A stretch of DNA of 64,000 bases from Muricea muricata (taxonomy: Eukaryota; Cnidaria; Anthozoa; Malacalcyonacea; Plexauridae): the NCBI GenBank assembly GCA_963855995.1, contig OY979721.1, positions 15,479,893-15,543,892 on the forward strand, written 5' to 3'. The notes beneath the pieces are model-generated. The model was not told the origin of the DNA and did not search any database. It saw nothing but the letters and a program-made list of their open reading frames with translations. The translations under genes were made by a program, and so were the position numbers. Shown here one piece after another: positions 1 through 14,400 of the stretch (position 1 is its first letter; each line of letters starts with the position of its first letter).

Positions 1-170
1 ACATACTGGAAACACTAGTACGTGTCGGAGAACGTTTGTATTTATTCACTAGTATGTGTTATAACAATCTTGCAGATTTTATCCAGCAAGATTTAAGATC
101 TTATCTGCCTGAGCTGTCTCGTTTGTTATACGGACATACGTATCTTATCTGGCTCTCGTGTGACACTTAC

Positions 171-3100
171 CTTCCCATAAATGGCTCATAGCTTGTAGGG
201 CGCAAAACACAAGAGCCAATAGCAGAGGATTTAAATACCACTTCACACCAAAATGAGCCAGGGTTATGAAATCGTGCCAATGACTTGAATTTTTCCCCCA
301 GATCTCCCTTACATCATTCACACTCAAGTCTGAGCTGCCAGCCCAATAGGAATTGATGACAATGATTTGAAATAACATGTTCGCTAACATGTACATAAAA
401 AACAACGGCCACACCATGAATATCTGGATACAGAATAACAACATTGATGATGAGAAGTCGCTATTTTGGGGCCCTTTTTCGCTATATGACTTATAGAAAT
501 AACAACGGAAAACTTACAGAAATATATACATTCTAGTTTATATACAGTGGTGAGCTCTTACCCCAAAAAGATACATTCGATACAGGCAGCCCCATACAAG
601 ATACCACAGTTGCAAGACACACAGGAATACAAAGGTACCATTCAAAATGAAAACGCTTACATCCTCAATTCTGTAATTGCCAATGTAACGCCACTGAGCA
701 AACCACGTGGCCATAAGGAGGACAATCATTGGCTAGAAAATAAAGTCGAGGAAACAATTACATAATACATTATTAATTTTGTCTGGGCTTTTTCGATTGT
801 GCTGGTAGAACAGTTTTTTGGCAGGCTGACTTTGCAAAGCGTATTTTCGTATTCAATACATGACACAAAAACTATCTTAACTTTTAAAAACCTGCATTGT
901 TCAGGCATAAAAGGGGCTTTTCTACGAGCATATTATGCTAATGAACTAGTACAATCGAGAAAACCAAATATTTGCGTCGAATTACTAGCATTAATACAAG
1001 GTGACTCATCAGGTAAAAACTGTTCACGCATGCAGACTAAAATTACTTACCATGCACAGGTAATGACCAAGTTTCGTATAGAACTTCACGTGAAAGATTT
1101 CAACCAAATACAACTGAAAGTAGAGGCTCAGCCCCGTAAAATTTGTCAGCGGTGATACCATGAGCTCTCTTACAACTTTGATAAACGGATTTTTCGATTC
1201 AAAGAAAGGTCTGCAAGTCCTTCGTGTGTAGTACAGGAAAAAATCGTCTTTTGCCACTTGTTGTGGGGTAGTAGAACGGTTAAACTACAAACATGCAAAG
1301 CATTTTAACTTTTCATATCTGTGGTGCTTTACTATGGGTAGTGTAGTGTTTATGTTCTTAAAGTACTTTTAATCAATCTAAAGCTGATCAAATACGGAAG
1401 GAACTACCAACGCTACACTTGCGGTACTATTTAAGAAATATAAAATATTTTTTCGCGTTGATATACAGTTATATCAACACGAGTGGAAATTGGAAAAACG
1501 AGAAATTGTGTGGAAAGGGCGGAGTGTTTTGAAGCTAATTTCACCTGGTATCATGAACACTTACACTACGTTCCAATAGTGATTCGGAGTCATTGTTTAT
1601 CGTTTCATCTTCTCCCTGGACCTACGAGACGACAAGAAGTTTGCATTATTCTATCGAACGTTTTCGTGGTACAATGATAAGTCCTTGTACACTGTACAGC
1701 TATTTCAATTAAGGTTAGGATTCAGATACTAGTATGTTGTGTTGATTTGTCATCGCCTAGGTTTCTTCTACGCAAACTCACATTTTGATTACCAACTCTT
1801 CCATCATACTCGCGGATTCGCCTTATCAAGCTATCATCTCTCTCCTGTAATTTTTTCCAAACTGGTTCTACAAAGACGAATAAGTACTTCAATATCTAGA
1901 CTTCCAGTGCGTTTTGTTCTTCTGAAACCGTGTAAATAGAGCTGATTGTAAAAACAGAAAAAACTTCGCCGCATTAAAGAGATTGATGTGGAAATTTGTT
2001 GTTGCTCGCAAGGCGAACATTCCTTCTTATTTTTTTCATGAAGACTCATTATGAACATAATATATACAAATAAATAATCAGTTTTTGAAGTGGCGCTTCC
2101 TGTACATACTGCTAGCTTCACATAAAAGGCAATCTACGCTGTAAAACGAAGCAACCACTTACGGTAATACACAGGCATATTCGGATCAGTTACTTTATTA
2201 ATCTCCGTTACGTCATCCGTCCCAACATTACGACACTGAAAACTAAACCGCACAGGTTGCCCTGCTTTCAAATTGCGACACGTTGCCGACGACACAACGC
2301 TCGTAGCTTTGAACATTTTACAGTGTTCGGTTGTGAGGGTTATTAAAGGCTTTAGATATGCTCTTTTTCCTGCTATATCAACCTAAAAGAGACAGATAAA
2401 TACAGACTGTAAAGTCTGTTCCGTACGTCTGTTCTGCTCATGACAAAGCAAACCAGTAGATATTGCCAGCACGCAACTTTCGACTTTTCATTGAAACTTT
2501 AGACTAGTCTAGTATATATTAACTACTGAGCAGAGAATACGCTTGTTTATCATATTCTACAAATATATATGTTCATGATGAGAACAAAGCGCTTATATAT
2601 ACTCTAGTATATATTAACTACTGAGCCTAACTAACCAGAGAACATCATATGCTTTTTTACCATATTCTACAAATATTTAAGTTCATGCATGATGTAAACA
2701 AAACATTTATATATACTCTAGAATATATTAACTAAATTCAGTACGTAAATCATATTTTACAAATATAGCAGTTCAAAATGTAAACCAAACTATAACCACT
2801 CTTTAACCTTTCGCAGACTATGACTATGAATAAGCAGACAGACTTATATTTCATGTAAAAGATAGTTTAACGCATAATTTTACACAACTACAATCCTAAG
2901 GTTATTAGTGGTTATCAAGTGTAGTGGTTGGTGCCTTGTCCCACCTACCTCTTTTCCCTGTCAAAAAGTTGATTCAGGTCGCGCAAATTGTAATGAGGGC
3001 AACCTGGGTTTGACCAAGTAAGCGAAACATATTCACTAACGACATCAAATCAAAGCCTTAAGCCCTTAATTTTTACGTAAATACGAAAATGTTCACCAAT

Positions 3101-3444
3101 ACTACAAGCTACGTGCTCTCATGTTACAATTGCATAATAAACAGCATATGTACAGAGTTTAGTTGTAAATTTTACCGGGTAAGTAAGTTGGTTATTATCT
3201 TGAACATTCCTGTTTCCTTCAGGTATTCCAGAAACACCATCTGGAAATGTAACATAGAGCTCAATCTCTTCACCATCGTCGACAAAATGCCACAAAGGAC
3301 GGTTGGGCACAGCCATACGCACGACCACTTGTTCACTACATTCGCAGCCATCAACGTCCACAAAGTAATCTTGATTTAAGTTTCGGCCACCACCGTTGTC
3401 CATCGTTCCATAGGACGACATGATCTTGCTTCCTAGACTTCCAA
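171..3444 (-). CDS. Unrecognised multi-pass membrane protein, 3' end outside window
   Basis: Multi-exon minus-strand gene that I could not assign to a family. Supported blocks in transcript order are 3176-3444, 2159-2382, possibly 1888-1921, 1159-1284, 1051-1113, 562-732 and 171-423, with mostly phase-compatible GT-AG borders. The first two encode an extracellular-looking, cysteine-containing region (motifs VDVDGCECSEQ and CRNLKAGQPVRFSFQC). The last two are strongly hydrophobic (MIVLLMATWF..., FMVWPLFFMYMLANMLFQ...) and look like membrane segments around an N-glycosylation sequon (GKNSSHW). The donor at 171 is followed by the window edge, so the C-terminus is missing. The true start is not located: the first block enters in phase 1, so at least one exon lies upstream. 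The 34-nt exon at 1888 and the 1051-to-732 junction are tentative. A type with an ectodomain followed by several transmembrane helices is the most that can be said. Confidence 0.5.
2504..2795. repeat. Three-copy A+T-rich tandem repeat of about 110 bp
   Basis: Three decaying copies starting near 2509, 2603 and 2716. Each carries CTAG(T/A)ATATATTAACTA, then CATATT(C/T)TACAAATAT, then GTTCA. The array lies in the intron between the 2159-2382 and 3176-3444 exons of the membrane-protein gene. Confidence 0.75.
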
Positions 3445-5536
3445 CTTTATAACTGAAGAAATTTTGGAGAAAGTTCCTTTTTTCTCGGTAGAACCCGAGA
3501 CGGATGTTTTTAATTACCGGAATCACATGATTTTCGCGTGCGGAAAGGGAAAACCCAAACATCGTAGTAATAATAAATACCATTCATAAATTGCGTAGTT
3601 TGTGTCAACATATACCGTCGCTGATGAAAGAAACAATATGTCTTAACGATCTCAAATACGAACTAACCCCCTATAGCCGAATAATGAACTGACTGGCAGA
3701 ATTAAATTCCAACCAGAGAAGGAGAGTCTCTTACATTTATCATACTTCATGTGCAGGACAATATCATCAATGTATTTGAAAATATACAAACAAGGAATAT
3801 CAACACGGTGCACTTTCAAATGCATACATGATTTTATATGTGTATATATATGATTTTATATGATTGTTTACCATATCAAATAATTACAAATAATAATTTT
3901 CACTAATCGCACTCCATGCAGTGAATAACAGGAATAATACTGTAAAAATTACATGCAATACACAAAAAATTACATCAGCCGGAATTCCGGGCAAACTCGA
4001 AAAAAATCCCTTCCAAATGTTTAAATTCGTCATTCCTTACATCACGGGAAGCCCCCACCGAATTTTTCCCAGCTTGCTTATTTTATGTGCTCAAAATTCA
4101 TCGTCTCATATATAGCGATCATCAAAGTATGATAAAACTGAAGTTACTTTACGAAGTGACTTTTTTTACAAGATGCATGGTAACATACTTCCAAATATCA
4201 TTTATTAAATTCCGCGTGGGCAGCAGCACTGGAAGCTGCTTTCCGGTTAAGGAACTTCTTACAGTACGTGCACCCAAGCACGAAAAGCTCAAATCTTTCT
4301 GAATTTTAGAAAAGTTCAAAAGCGTTTTGGCAAATCTCATGAAATTATGCACTGGGCCTTAAGACGCGACGTAGAAAGAGATGGGCAGGCAGGCGTAGTA
4401 AGAGGTAGCGTCTTTTTGTCCCACTTAATCAAACGTGCTCACTTGTCCAAGCATGCATGAAAACCACATGACTAGACATCAGCTGTCGCTGAAAATCGCT
4501 GCTATAATGTACAGCTTGTAACAATATCGTCATAAATTTTATTATGATACTAGTTTGTCATATTTCAAATGACATACATTGCGTTTCATTTTCAGACGCA
4601 AATAGGGATACGTTGAAGGTCGATTTTGTACGCGATACGACCATTCGCTTGCGATCATTATTCTTACTCTGGCGTACGTAAATATTTGTGTAAATATATC
4701 ACATTTCAAATTTTGTCTGGCTGATAATTAGAGGTAATGGCGTTAGCGGTCGTTTTAATATGCTACAATCGCAAGTGACAAGTCGTAGGGTGTAAACAGG
4801 CCTTTTGCTGTCTATTAGGTTTACATTCATGTTTTGCAATCCTACATAACTAATACTACATTACCGACGGTGAATTGATGCACATTACCCAGAGCAACAC
4901 AAGCATCTTCAAAATCGACTGTGTGATGAACCATTGGCCTTGAAGCAAAATGAGATATATCAATCAATACATGTCAAACCTGATGTATGATTTCACACCC
5001 ACATATTTCAAAGAACTCGTGACGTTCAGGTACCAATTTTGTACCAAACGTTTCATTTCTGGGAACATTTCATAAACTTCCGTTGAGGCAGACCGACTTT
5101 TACAGTAACTGAGTGGGTGGGTTTTGTTTTGATTACGTGTATCGCTCTGGCTTGTGATCAAATGATGATGGATGAGGAAAGTTAAAACATCGGCGCGCGT
5201 ATATATAACTTGGGTGGGGATAGGCATTGCCCAACTATTCTCCAGCCTTCTCCCGCCTCATCCACCTAGGAGCACATCAAGGTTCCGCGAGAATTTCAAT
5301 ACACTATGATGTAAGTTAGGGTTAGGCATAAACAATTAGAAACAACTAGTCGCGTGACAATCAACTCTCATTCATGCACTCTTCAGTATTGTGGTTTGTC
5401 AAGCTTCAGTCTCCCATCCCACGCCAAACCCCCGTCCTGCAGGAAACTTACATTGACAATGAGAGGAAAGTACGGAGGCTCAACGAATTGGGATGTTTAA
5501 AACTTCCAGGAAACTGTTTTAACCCTACAAACTTAC
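3445..5536. other. Non-coding stretch between membrane-protein gene and CRYZL1-like gene
   Basis: No convincing gene was found. The stretch must hold the 5' exon(s) of the left gene and the final exon of the CRYZL1-like gene. It contains a short ATGATTTTATATG repeat near 3825-3865. The motif GTAAACAGGCCTTTTGCTG near 4794-4812 resembles the end of the element at 47.91-48.15 kb. Open frames here are short and have no recognisable motifs. Confidence 0.45.
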
Positions 5537-8358
5537 TTTAATGTTCCTGTTTCGACTTTGTGCAATAGATCTGTGAGAATATCTTTAAACTGCTTTAAGG
5601 AGCTGTCTGAATATCATTCTAAGTCTGGATTATAAGCTAGCAAGCAAACACCGTGAATACTATATACTACACATAAAAAAACACTGCTTTTCTTTTTTGC
5701 AACATAAGATGCTTGCTGTGATGAAAACATTAATACAGGATGTCGTTTAGGCAAACACAAGGGTCAAGGTTATATTAAGGTCAATTGCAGCATAATATAT
5801 TGGACGCAAAAGATACGTAAAAATCTTCCTTGCTGACCTGAAAACACGTACATTTAGAATTAAGTATAAGTTACATTGGTGAAAAATATGAGAATAGTTG
5901 AAAATACAGCACAATAAACAGCTTCATTTGTTAAGTTCATAACAAGTCAAAACAATTTCATTTGTTAAGCATCGTATGCACTGTCTTAGAGTAAAACATT
6001 TGCTAAGGATGAAATAGTGTGCAATATTTTCCAAACCTTTTGCCAGAATCCAAGCATCTTTGAACAAGAATGAAACTGTCGCTCCTTTTAAATATAAGAT
6101 CTTGGAGTGTGGAGGATCCAACTAGATAAAATTATCATTGACTTTCATACTGATCATGAAAATTTTTTTTTGTACAGAAAAAGTGCTACTTTTTGGTAAT
6201 CCAAAACTTCCTCCAACAGTCTAACTCATTTCTAAACAGCTGTGAAACAGGAAAACATAAGGTACTCCTGGATTTGCTATAAACCAATCTCAAATACAAG
6301 AGATTCATAGCTAACCTGAAGATCATATTGTGTAGTTACCCATCTTCCACCAACTGCCAGACTCAGAACAAGATCATGTTTTGATGGAAGATTGCTGTCA
6401 TCGGAATGAACAGAGAATTCTTCTGAAAATTGTTGAACTACAGAAATGAATAACAATTTGGACCAGTCTGAAATGATGAAATTGGTCATGAAGTGTAAAC
6501 AACTTTCATGATTTCTGTTGTACCTCCATTGTCAATAATGCAATCCACACCTGTGCCACCAGTTTCCTCCAGGCAGACGTCTAGTAGTGAAACTTTGGCA
6601 CTTGTAAAATCAAAGATTTTTCCTGCCAAGAAAGATTAGGTGCTTTTAGTTAGTTCATGAGATTGTGAAGAAATTTAGCTTAGTCAGCTCAAAGTTGAAA
6701 TAACTTTATAACAGACTCAGACAAACTTTACATAGGATAAAACTATATGAATAATTACCTATTTCAGGTTGGAAACCTTCCAAAAACAATTTCTCTTCTT
6801 CACTATGTGCTGTAGTAATAATCTTGGCTCCCCAGCTCTGAGCAAGTTGAATGGCTATGACTCCTGCACCCTTGAAAGCATCAAGTTCACTTCTTTAGAG
6901 CATCCCTTACCCTGTTAGCAAAAGTTCATCTAGTATAGTAACTCATTATAATACATGAAGCCTCAAAACTCTACATACTGATGCCCCATTCATGACCAAT
7001 ACAGTTTCACCACCACAGAGATTAGCTTTGTAATGTAGCGCAGTATAAGCCTTCACACCATCTCCAACACAACAAGCTGCATCAGCAAAATTCACTTTAC
7101 TTGGCTTCTTCACTGCACAACAAAGTTAATATTTAACTTACTAATCAGTAACACACTCTATAGTATTTAATGCTACCACTTAATAAGCTAAATCTAGGTT
7201 ATCCTTCAGTCCATTATTTATTTAGTCATATTCTCATTTACCTATATTGTATTCTGATATGGTGCAAAATGATGAACAAGCACAACTTGATGAACAAGGA
7301 GGTAGCATTCCTTAAACAAAGAATAATAGTTGATTAAGTTTTACATTCGTGACTCCTACAAGAATTATTAATTGTACATATCTGTAAAGCTTTCACCATA
7401 AATTACTCTGCATTCAAATGTTGCTCACTTATAAGTTCTGTCTTACCTACAACTTCATCACCAACATTTACCCTTGATACATCAGGTCCAACTAAAGAAC
7501 ATAGAATTAAAACTGCAAAAACAATATTTTATTTGGTGCTACATGTTCAACAGACAAGAGCTGGTCACCTTGGGTAACAATACCCGACATCTCATGTCCA
7601 ACTGGAATGACATCACTGTCAATGATTTTAAACTCTTCAAGGAGCTGAAAATTATAAAGAATTAAACTTTTTCATGATGATATCAAACATGGAAAAAATC
7701 AGTGCTAATTATCATGTGATTTGATTGGTTCATCGTGGTTGCAAAGCCAATCAAATTTCATGTTACATCTTGTTTCTTCATTTGACATCATTGTGACAAA
7801 GGCATATTAAATAAGCATTTACTATGGTGATGAAATAATTCTGGTCACTGACGGTGTTGTTATCTATAATTTAGTCATATATTATTGCTGTCATTTGAAG
7901 CCTGTAATTATTATATGGTGACTGAATAGATGGTAAATTTATACTGATTTTGTTGCTTAAAAATCCAATAAAATATATTGCGCTATAGTATTAGTATGTG
8001 GCTTAAGATTTGTTTTCAAAGCAGCTCCTATTCAGCGTATCAACCATGCAAACACTGTCACAAACCTTAGTATCATTCTTTCTCAGAACACAAGCCTTAA
8101 CTCTGACAACCACGTCATGGCTTTGGGGGATCTCTACTTTAACCTTTATAAAAATTATGAAGACGAAAAATGTCAAATAAAGGCAACTCCATAAGGGAAA
8201 GTGCCGATTAAATGCCCAAATGTGAGGTGAAATATTAATATGGAAAATAAAATGCCATTACAATGATTACATGAAAAACCTACATTATCTTCTACTTCAT
8301 ATGCATCCGAAAACGAATCCTTTGAAGTTTTTACCACGATTCTTCTTTGGATTTCCAT
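5537..8358 (-). CDS. CRYZL1: Quinone oxidoreductase-like protein 1 (CRYZL1-like)
   Basis: Medium-chain dehydrogenase/reductase family member that probably binds NADPH; the substrate is unknown. Exons (transcript order): 8284-8358, 8066-8143, 7569-7644, 7447-7491, 7242-7310, 6979-7112, 6759-6870, 6524-6622, 6316-6437, 6037-6121, 5817-5837 and 5537-5582, all GT-AG with consistent phases, giving about 320 aa. Diagnostic matches to animal CRYZL1: VRVKACVLRKNDTK, PVGHEMSGIV, DGVKAYTALHY, GAGVIAIQLAQSWGAKII (nucleotide-fold segment), GGTGVDCIIDNG, LAVGGRWVTT and LYLKGATVSFL. It begins at MEIQRRIVV; no upstream in-frame extension is needed. Exon 11 is a 21-nt microexon that restores the family's QQG(K/R)(F/Y)L stretch. 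The last exon is unresolved: a family-like FVEPPYFPLI sequence near 5430-5480 lies one base out of frame with exon 12. Transcribed divergently from the SFT2 gene. Confidence 0.82.
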
Positions 8359-8778
8359 AATTCACAAAAAATTATAATAAATAAAATAAAACAAATAAAA
8401 GAAAAAAAGAAATTCTTGTGCGCTAAACAGTACTGTTGGAATGTAACAATACCGCTGAGCACTATTCAAATCAAACTTTGGGCATTTCAAAAAATATTGA
8501 TGAAAAAAGGCTTTCAGAGATGAAATCTTTCTTATTAAATAGTTTCTCTATTGAAATGTAAGCAAAAAGTATTTCAAAAAGTTTAGAAAAACGATTTTAA
8601 GCAGGAAATTTTGACAATAGCTAGGTTTTTCATTTGACATTTTTACTCCTCCCCCCCTGCAATTATAAAGAATACGTATAACAACAGGGGGAGTTTCACA
8701 CGAGGCATATACACAAATGGCTGGTAACGTCATTATAAAGTGAAAACAATCGTTATTTATCGGTTGCTTTGAGCTAAA
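8359..8778. promoter_or_regulatory. Short divergent promoter between CRYZL1-like and SFT2 genes
   Basis: Only 420 bp separate the two outward-facing start codons, so this interval very probably carries both promoters and both 5' UTRs. It is A+T-rich and includes a C-run near 8649-8656. No TATA box could be assigned with confidence. Confidence 0.55.
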
Positions 8779-10110
<1,332 letters not shown>

Positions 10111-10235
10111 TTAAGAATGCTCAAATTAGTGTGACTAAACTTCAAAACACGTACTGCTTAATTAATAATCATTACTGAATCAATAATCTATCAATGATCT
10201 ATGCACCCAAATTACACAGATTGTTCATTGACAGT

Positions 10236-10469
10236 TTATTCTTTTGCCAGTTTGGTGAATACCCAGTGATCAGTAGTGGTTTTACCTATTTCAAAATTAT
10301 TTGCCACTTTATCAATAAGATATGTAATACCAGCTTCTACTTGACACACAAAATAGGGATGTATTGGTAAACCATTGTTAATTGGGGGAAACTTGAGAGC
10401 TGGTGCCAGAATTCCATTTCTTATATTATTACTAGTGTTGACAAGTAAGGTAATTGCCATAGTGATCAT
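10236..10469 (-). CDS. Short ORF or orphan exon of unknown identity
   Basis: A 77-codon minus-strand frame from MITMAITLL to FTKLAKE. It contains a possible acceptor (ACACTAG) after which the reading NNIRNGILAPALKF continues to the stop, so it could be the last exon of an otherwise unseen gene, or a decayed copy. No domain recognised. It ends just downstream of the SFT2 gene on the opposite strand, so it may simply be antisense to that gene's 3' UTR. Confidence 0.2.
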   Translation of the reverse strand: MITMAITLLVNTSNNIRNGILAPALKFPPINNGLPIHPYFVCQVEAGITYLIDKVANNFEIGKTTTDHWVFTKLAKE

Positions 10470-10967
10470 GTCATATAGTCATACTGAATGTCCATGATAG
10501 TACCTGTATTTTCTGGAAAGTAACAATTATGGTATGGTGAATACATTAGTTATATTTTATTTACATACTTGTGAATAAATTAATTTATAGTAAATTAAAT
10601 ACCCTCACAAAATTTAGTGAAAGTAGTAAGTCTTGTAGTTAGTGCAATTGTAATTTGATGTTTTCTGTATCCGCATGCAACTCACGCATTGATGTGGAAG
10701 GTTTCCATGCAAGAACCAACAAATTACATATATGTTACTCACCAGCTGTGTGGGCTGTATTGGAAAATATTTTGTCGAGCTCTCAAAAATGGCACGAGGC
10801 AGTACGCCCAGGCCTAAAACTATGTGAAAAACCTCTTGATTTTTTCACGCAACTGATGTTGACACAATGAAAAAGCTAAAATTGTCATGATTGTTTATTT
10901 TACGGTTCGTTTTACAAAACGAAGATGGTTGAAATTTGCGCATTGTAAACCGAATACGCGTTTTTAC

Positions 10968-11028
10968 GGACCGCACGCCGACCAATCAGAATCCAGGGAC
11001 CGCACGCCGACCAATCAGAATCCAGGAT
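10968..11028. repeat. Direct duplication containing a CCAATCAGAAT box
   Basis: Two back-to-back copies of GGACCGCACGCCGACCAATC followed by AGAATCCA. A related GACCAATCAGAATGCAGGA occurs at 24171-24190, so this is probably part of a dispersed repeat family. Confidence 0.7.
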
Positions 11029-11479
11029 TCTTCAAAGCCATATAATAATTACAGTTATTGCCCTGATTCTCTACAACTTCAAAATGCAGTCAAATTGCTT
11101 GAAACACTTGTTAGACTATAACGCTCTTTTTCAGCATCACGAATTCCAATTTGCTAGCTCGCTGCCTGTAATATCATCCAGTCACAATGCTTGTCAGTTC
11201 ATTTAACTAGATGCAAGCACTCGCGCAGCGAGCTATAATCATGAGAAGAATAAAATCCTTTAGACCTGCATTTTAATGCACTGTACTGTCATTTTTATAT
11301 TACAATATTATCCAGTATTAAAATGTACAATATCAACATTTGAATATTAACATTCACCTCGCACATTAAATGGAGGATAAAAATCTATTAGTAAGTATTA
11401 CTTTTGTACAATAAAAAATACATTAAAAAGTCTTATTATTATTTAAAACAAATTGTTTCTTCCACAATATTCTTCCTTA

Positions 11480-14400
11480 TTAAGCAAAATACATCGTGTG
11501 ACCGTGTTTCTCTTCGACTTTAATATCATCATTCACAATTCTGAGAATTTCCTCCTGTGATTTAGGTTTCTTACCATTGTAAAATTTCCTTGAAAAGTAC
11601 ACAAGAGTTATTTATTATATAGCCGCTATTAACTTGTATAGGCTATTGTCGATTTCATGCACGTAAGGTAGAGAAAAACGAGGGTTACGTAATAAAATAG
11701 TAGCAAAAAAGTACACAACTTGGGAGGAAATATTTCTGTATTAGAATCACCGTTTGTTGTCCGCAGTTCTCCAGCTAAAGCTGTTTTTCAGTTACATATA
11801 CACACACGCACATTAAGTCTAAATCCATAAAGGTTTTGAAGGGGAGAACTGAGCATTCTTAATTACCTTAGTAGAGATTACTTTATAGAAACTGCGTGGA
11901 AACCATGTAACTAAAAAGCAGCCCCGAGACATAAACAGCTTGTTTGACTTACTCTGAATGCATATGGTATCTTGCTCTGAATGCGACAAGATGGGCGTAA
12001 TAGACAGGAGACGGAATCGACACAGATCTCGTACAACGAGCGAAGGTGTAGCACAGCTCGTTCGTCACTTGTTGTAGATGATCGGCGGTAAATTTATTGT
12101 CATCATGAAGGACATGATAGTGTGTTGGTCGACTTGTACCCTATATGGAAGAGAAATTTTATCAAGTTTGATTTAAAAGTTCGCAAATGGAGAACGTAAC
12201 GCACGGAAGATATTTGTTGGGCACAGAAGATCTTTCTTTCGCACGGAAGATCATTCTTTTGCACTTTGAAGATCTTTCTAGCGCACGGAAGATCTTCCTT
12301 ATGCACGGAAGATCTTCCTTATGCACGGAAGGTCTCTCTAGCACACGGATGATCTTTCTTTTGCACAGAAGATCATTCTTTCGTACGGAAGATCATTCTT
12401 ACGCACGAAAGATCATTCTTTCGCAAGGAAGATCTTTCTAGCGCACGGAAGATCTCTCTTTTGCACAGAAGATCATTCTTTAGGACGAAAGATCATTCCA
12501 CGTTCCTCTTTCCCTCGCTAAAAACATATAAGAAGTAGTAGTTAACTGAGATCCCTTTCGCTTACCTGTATTCCAAAGTGACTACAAAGATAGAAATCAA
12601 ACTCGTATGGATGAACAACTCCACGGTCAACGACTGTCCCTGCTGGAACATTACCATCCTTGCCGGACCGATCTTTAGCATCAGCGCAGAAAAATCTGGC
12701 ATGGTGTCTCTTCTGAACAATAACCAGCGTAATTCCTGGTCTGTATTTTCCCGGAAGATCCATGCACGCTTTCTGGATAGCTCGGAGTTCGTACATATAA
12801 ACTTGTTCAAACTGGCCCTCGCTTACGCCATCTCTGTAAAATAAAATCTTCGTCGGCTTACATTTTGTACGTCTGTAATAACGCAGTAGAAAGTCCTTAA
12901 CAATTTTATCCAAGTTGTCGATAATCTCTACTGTTTCGGTCTTTTTAGATGGTTTTGTTTTCTTCGTGACTTGAGCACGGACAATAGCCGTGTATGAACT
13001 CGCCTGTAGATCAACACTTGCAACAACTGCAGCGATGGAAGGCGATACCTTATCACCCGCTTGCGGGTGGGTTACGTCAGCACCGAACACTATAACAGGC
13101 TCCTTAAAAACGGGAGCCTGCATGTCTTTGCATATGATGTGGTTAATTCCGCCCAGTTTCGCGTTTATTTTCATACTAATATTCGAGATGACCTGTGGTT
13201 TAGGATCTCGCACAAATTTTGATTGCACGCACTGGGTAACAACGCCAATTACGTTGTCGGCCACACGTTTGATTTCGCCATAGAGCTGCTTCTTCATGTC
13301 AGGCAGGACGCAAAAGATGAACTGTAACTTGTGATGTTCCGTTTTCAAAGAACACAGAAGTTCCTCCACCTAAATGAAAAATCTAACGTCGTATGTGTAT
13401 TCGTGTAGTTATACTTGTATAGTTGTATTCAATGTACGTATATTCAAAGGTTCCTCAAAAAACTAAGGACTTAAATTTTTCCTCTGAGAATCTTTATTCT
13501 CTATTATTCCCTTAATCATTATTATTCCCTACATTATCCAAGTTAGCTTAAACAGGTTCTCATACAAATGTAGCATAATTGATCTTGTTAGAGGGCAGTG
13601 TTTCTCTCTTTCAACGGTGAAAAACAGTTTCCTGTGGGAAAAAAACATACATGCAGTCTGTGATAAAGTCAAATTTGCATGTTGTGAGACAAATGTATGG
13701 CAAGGAAGAAGTAACTTTAGCCTAAAAGGCTCTTAAAATATAGATTCTTATGCGTGGGGTTTTATGGTATTAAAATCTAAAGTTTATATGTCCTGTTATG
13801 AATTCTTACTCCGAATGTTTCACAACAAAATCACAAACTGTTTTCTTTATTTTATTCACATACAAACCAAAACCTTTTCACCGTCCCAAACTCAATTAAT
13901 TTTTAACAACAGAAAACCTTCCCCCCCCCCCGTAATGGCATGCATAATTAATCACTATTCAGGACAGTCTAACCCTACCTTATGTGGCCGTTCATACTTC
14001 ACTACAACCGGATCTGACGCAACTCTTATCCCTTCCCGTGACGCAATAGTCCTAAACGTGGAAGCAAAATTGCGCACAGCTTCCGAGCGACAGACGTTCT
14101 CATTCATAAACAGCACAATGGCCCAGCACTGAATATCCACACCACTATAGAACTGCTTATTTCGCATGTCCCAGGATCCATCGCGAGGAACGAGACGATT
14201 ATCATGGCCACCTACACCAAGTACTGGAGCAGAAAGGACACGACCCTGAACATCAGTAGGTTGAGAATTCATCGTCATACCAAATTCCTTGCTCAAGAAA
14301 TCTCGATTCATTTCCTCCAGTTGTTTAGCCTAAGTACACACAGTACAGTGTCAGATAGGACCAAATCTAAACCAACTTAAATTAAGGCAGTTTTTCTTGC

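Larger units (their letters stand above)
10111..11479. other. Convergent intergenic region with short ORF and small repeats
   Basis: Separates the SFT2 stop from the AGO stop. It holds a 77-codon minus-strand ORF (10236-10469), a direct duplication near 10968-11020 and imperfect inverted repeats near 11150-11235 (GCTAGCTCGCTGC against GCGCAGCGAGCTA), probably remnants of a small non-autonomous element. No conserved gene recognised. Confidence 0.5.

Noticed and set aside
1834..2121. 95-codon minus-strand ORF
   Set aside because: Only a 34-nt part (1888-1921) fits a phase-consistent exon of the membrane-protein gene. The rest is intron-like.
3119..3583. 154-codon ORF as a stand-alone gene
   Set aside because: It is the 3176-3444 exon read through both splice sites. 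The upstream MVFIITTMFG section is intronic, although it superficially resembles a signal peptide.
12162..12441. Overlapping ORFs on both strands (60-84 codons)
   Set aside because: They are by-products of the 20-bp tandem array and have no protein-like composition.
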